Source: Candidatus Kuenenia stuttgartensis (GTDB lineage: Bacteria; Gemmatimonadota; Gemmatimonadetes; Gemmatimonadales; Gemmatimonadaceae). From it: a stretch of 57,415 bases of DNA. The position numbers were made by a program, and so were the translations under genes. The notes under the pieces are model-generated. The model did not search any database and was not told where the DNA came from. It worked only from the letters and a program-made list of their open reading frames with translations. The stretch covers positions 1 through 57,415 of the forward strand of contig CALQGY020000010.1 in assembly GCA_943330235.2 (NCBI GenBank). Direction: 5' to 3'. Numbering within the stretch: position 1 is the first letter of the stretch; each line of letters opens with the position of its first letter. Shown here piece after piece: positions 55,762 through 57,415 of the stretch.

Positions 55762-57415
55762 TCACTTCACGATGCGGGTCTTCTCGATGAACATCTCGCG
55801 GCCTTCGCGAGCCGCGAGGTAGATCGTGCCGTTGGTGCCGAAGCCGGCCAGCTGGCGTCCGGCGGGCAACTGCACGCGCTGGACGAGTTCGCCGCTGCGA
55901 TTGACGACGTCGTAGACCAGCGGTGCCATCATCGCAGCGGTCATGCCCGCCGGCAACATGGCCGCCATGCCCGCCATACCGCCGGTATCACCACCGCGTC
56001 CGCCACGGGCACCGCGTCCAGCGGAATCACCGGCCGCGCGCGCGCCAGCAGGCGCACCGCCCGCCGCGCCACCAGGCGCGCCACCGGGCGCGCCACCGGG
56101 GGCACCACCAAACCCGCCGCGGCCGCCGCCACCGCCCATCATCGACTGGGCGAGCTGCGCCGACAGATTCGACGTGGACGGCAGGATCCACAGATTCCCG
56201 TCACGGTCGGCCATCGTGGAGCCGGCCCGAATGGGCGGGTAGTAATCCGGCAACTTCTCGGCCGAGATGACTTCGAAGTTCATCCGCATGCCGGTATTTC
56301 CGCCGGCGGCCGCCCGATCGGTGATGCCCTTCGCCATGGTTTTGAGCGAATCCACCATCTTGGTCTTGTCGTCGTCGGAGATGCGCTTCCAATCGAAGGG
56401 CAGACGCGGCGAGGAGGTGCGCGTGCCGTCGGCCGCGAAGTAGTCCACGTGGTAGTCCAGCACGCGAATGACGGCGACGGTTCCGTCGCTCAGCAGCGCC
56501 CAATCGTCGCCCTGCGGGAGCGGGTTGATCTTGACGGTGAAGCGCATGCTGCCGTCCTCGCCACGCGTCATGGCCGTTTCGCTCTTCGGCACTTTCACCC
56601 ACGCCACGCTGTCCGCCTTGCGCGTGTCGAAGTTCACCCGAACGACGGGGAGGGAGTCCGGCTGCGTCTGCGACTGGTTCCCACGGCCGCCGGGGCCGCC
56701 GCCAAATCCGCCCTGTCCACCGCCGCCGAATCCGCCCGGCTGACCACCACCAAAGCCGCCGTCGGATCCTCGACCGCCCTGCTGCCCACCGGGCGCACCA
56801 CCGCCACGCTGACCGCCGCTCTGTCCGCCGGGCTGGCCACCCGTCTGTCCACCACGACCGCCGCGATCGTTACCGGACCCGAACATCTGGGCCATGCCCC
56901 CGCCGCCGTTGGACTGCCCCTGGCGATAGACCAGCTGGCCCTTCGTGTCGAAGGCGTTGGACCCAAGGTTGGTCGAGGCCAGCAGATTGATGTCGTTATT
57001 GCGCGGCGACGCCATGATGCGGACGACTTTCCCCTCGGCGTTCAGCACGACCAGCGCGGAGGTCGACGGATCGACGATGATGGTCGAGTCGCCGAGGTAC
57101 GGCATCAGGCTGGACGACCGCTGTCCGTACGGGAGCGGGGCGCCCGGCGCCGTGTCGGCGATGATGCGCACTTCCTTCAACGCCGCGTCGAAACGCAGCA
57201 TCTGTCGACGCTGCCCGTCGTTGACGTACAGGCTGCCATCGGGAAGCGCGCGCAGCGTCGAGACCGCCGACAGGCCTCGCGTGGAGCGGGCCTCGACGGG
57301 CGCGAGCTGCTTGACCGGCACCTTCACGGTGGAGGAATCCTGCGCCGACGCGGACGAAGCCGCCGCGGACGCGGCGACGAGCGCCATCCCGGCGCTCAGG
57401 CAGCTCGTCCGGAGC
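55762..57415 (-). CDS. Secreted Gly-rich beta-propeller-like protein, 5' partial
   Basis: 541 residues are visible from an ATG at 57387, but the open frame continues to the window edge and adds RTSCLSAG before it, giving a better signal peptide (GMALVAASAAASSASAQ); the real start is probably outside. The N-terminal half has NHL/propeller-like blades (TLRALPDGSLYVNDGQRRQM, DSTIIVDPSTSALVVLNAEG). Two Gly/Gln/Ala-rich low-complexity inserts (~residues 160-235 and ~420-475) interrupt it. Further blade-like pieces follow (MADRDGNLWILP; FGTNGTIYLAAREGREMFI). No enzyme motif is seen. It is likely periplasmic or surface-exposed, with unknown function. Confidence 0.75.
   Translation of the reverse strand, partial: LRTSCLSAGMALVAASAAASSASAQDSSTVKVPVKQLAPVEARSTRGLSAVSTLRALPDGSLYVNDGQRRQMLRFDAALKEVRIIADTAPGAPLPYGQRSSSLMPYLGDSTIIVDPSTSALVVLNAEGKVVRIMASPRNNDINLLASTNLGSNAFDTKGQLVYRQGQSNGGGGMAQMFGSGNDRGGRGGQTGGQPGGQSGGQRGGGAPGGQQGGRGSDGGFGGGQPGGFGGGGQGGFGGGPGGRGNQSQTQPDSLPVVRVNFDTRKADSVAWVKVPKSETAMTRGEDGSMRFTVKINPLPQGDDWALLSDGTVAVIRVLDYHVDYFAADGTRTSSPRLPFDWKRISDDDKTKMVDSLKTMAKGITDRAAAGGNTGMRMNFEVISAEKLPDYYPPIRAGSTMADRDGNLWILPSTSNLSAQLAQSMMGGGGGRGGFGGAPGGAPGGAPGGAAGGAPAGARAAGDSAGRGARGGRGGDTGGMAGMAAMLPAGMTAAMMAPLVYDVVNRSGELVQRVQLPAGRQLAGFGTNGTIYLAAREGREMFIEKTRIVK

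Overview
The window is about 66% G+C with dense bacterial coding. The gene set suggests a Gram-negative, probably aerobic member of the Gemmatimonadota. It combines outer-membrane and LPS-type functions (TonB receptor, glycosyltransferase family 9, SurA-type chaperones), a PEP-CTERM protein, a bacterial deoxyhypusine synthase homologue and FtsEX/EnvC. The phylum call is an inference from gene content and style; no rRNA or marker tree is available here.

Layout. 1-5250: the end of a sugar ABC ATPase, a lipoprotein, a tail-anchored TPR protein, infA, an SDR epimerase and a small unknown. 5260-13838 (minus): a small frameshifted gene, acetoacetyl-CoA synthetase, a helix-hairpin-helix protein, hppD, hmgA, a class I aminotransferase, a GH10-like lipoprotein and apaG. 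The core looks like tyrosine catabolism, with acetoacetate recovered as acetoacetyl-CoA. 13923-19631: a LysM protein, a remnant of a VirJ/AcvB-type hydrolase, the deoxyhypusine synthase homologue, a large TPR membrane protein, a small unknown and an HSL-type esterase. 19653-23774: a LytTR response regulator, an S1/P1-type nuclease, an RsuA-family pseudouridine synthase and an RsmC-like methyltransferase. 23830-26408: tRNA-Ile(GAU) with its terminator, a poly-aspartate protein and TypA/BipA. 26473-36552 (minus): pdxA, SurA, a PpiC lipoprotein, mfd, a BatA-like protein and a DUF58 protein.

36796-49433 (plus): a PEP-CTERM protein, then a tight array of lepA, a heptosyltransferase-like GT9, a ROK glucokinase, a PfkB kinase, a GHKL-ATPase/STAS protein, a STAS-like/winged-helix protein, a small beta-barrel-like protein, a Cys/Met-type PLP protein that has lost its PLP lysine, ftsE, ftsX, an EnvC-like activator and endonuclease IV. 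Most junctions in the middle of this array are 1-4 bp overlaps, so the switch-like module and the lysine-less protein are probably translated together with the FtsEX-EnvC cell-wall hydrolase activators. This is the most interesting part of the window.

49444-57415: a ZnuD-like TonB receptor with a small Cys/His-rich partner, divergent from an outer-membrane-like protein and a matrixin-type metalloprotease lipoprotein. Then come ATP-dependent PEP carboxykinase with a strong terminator and a Gly-rich secreted propeller-like protein that runs off the end. Short tandem repeats with units of 6, 12 or 15 bp recur through the window, mostly in frame inside genes.
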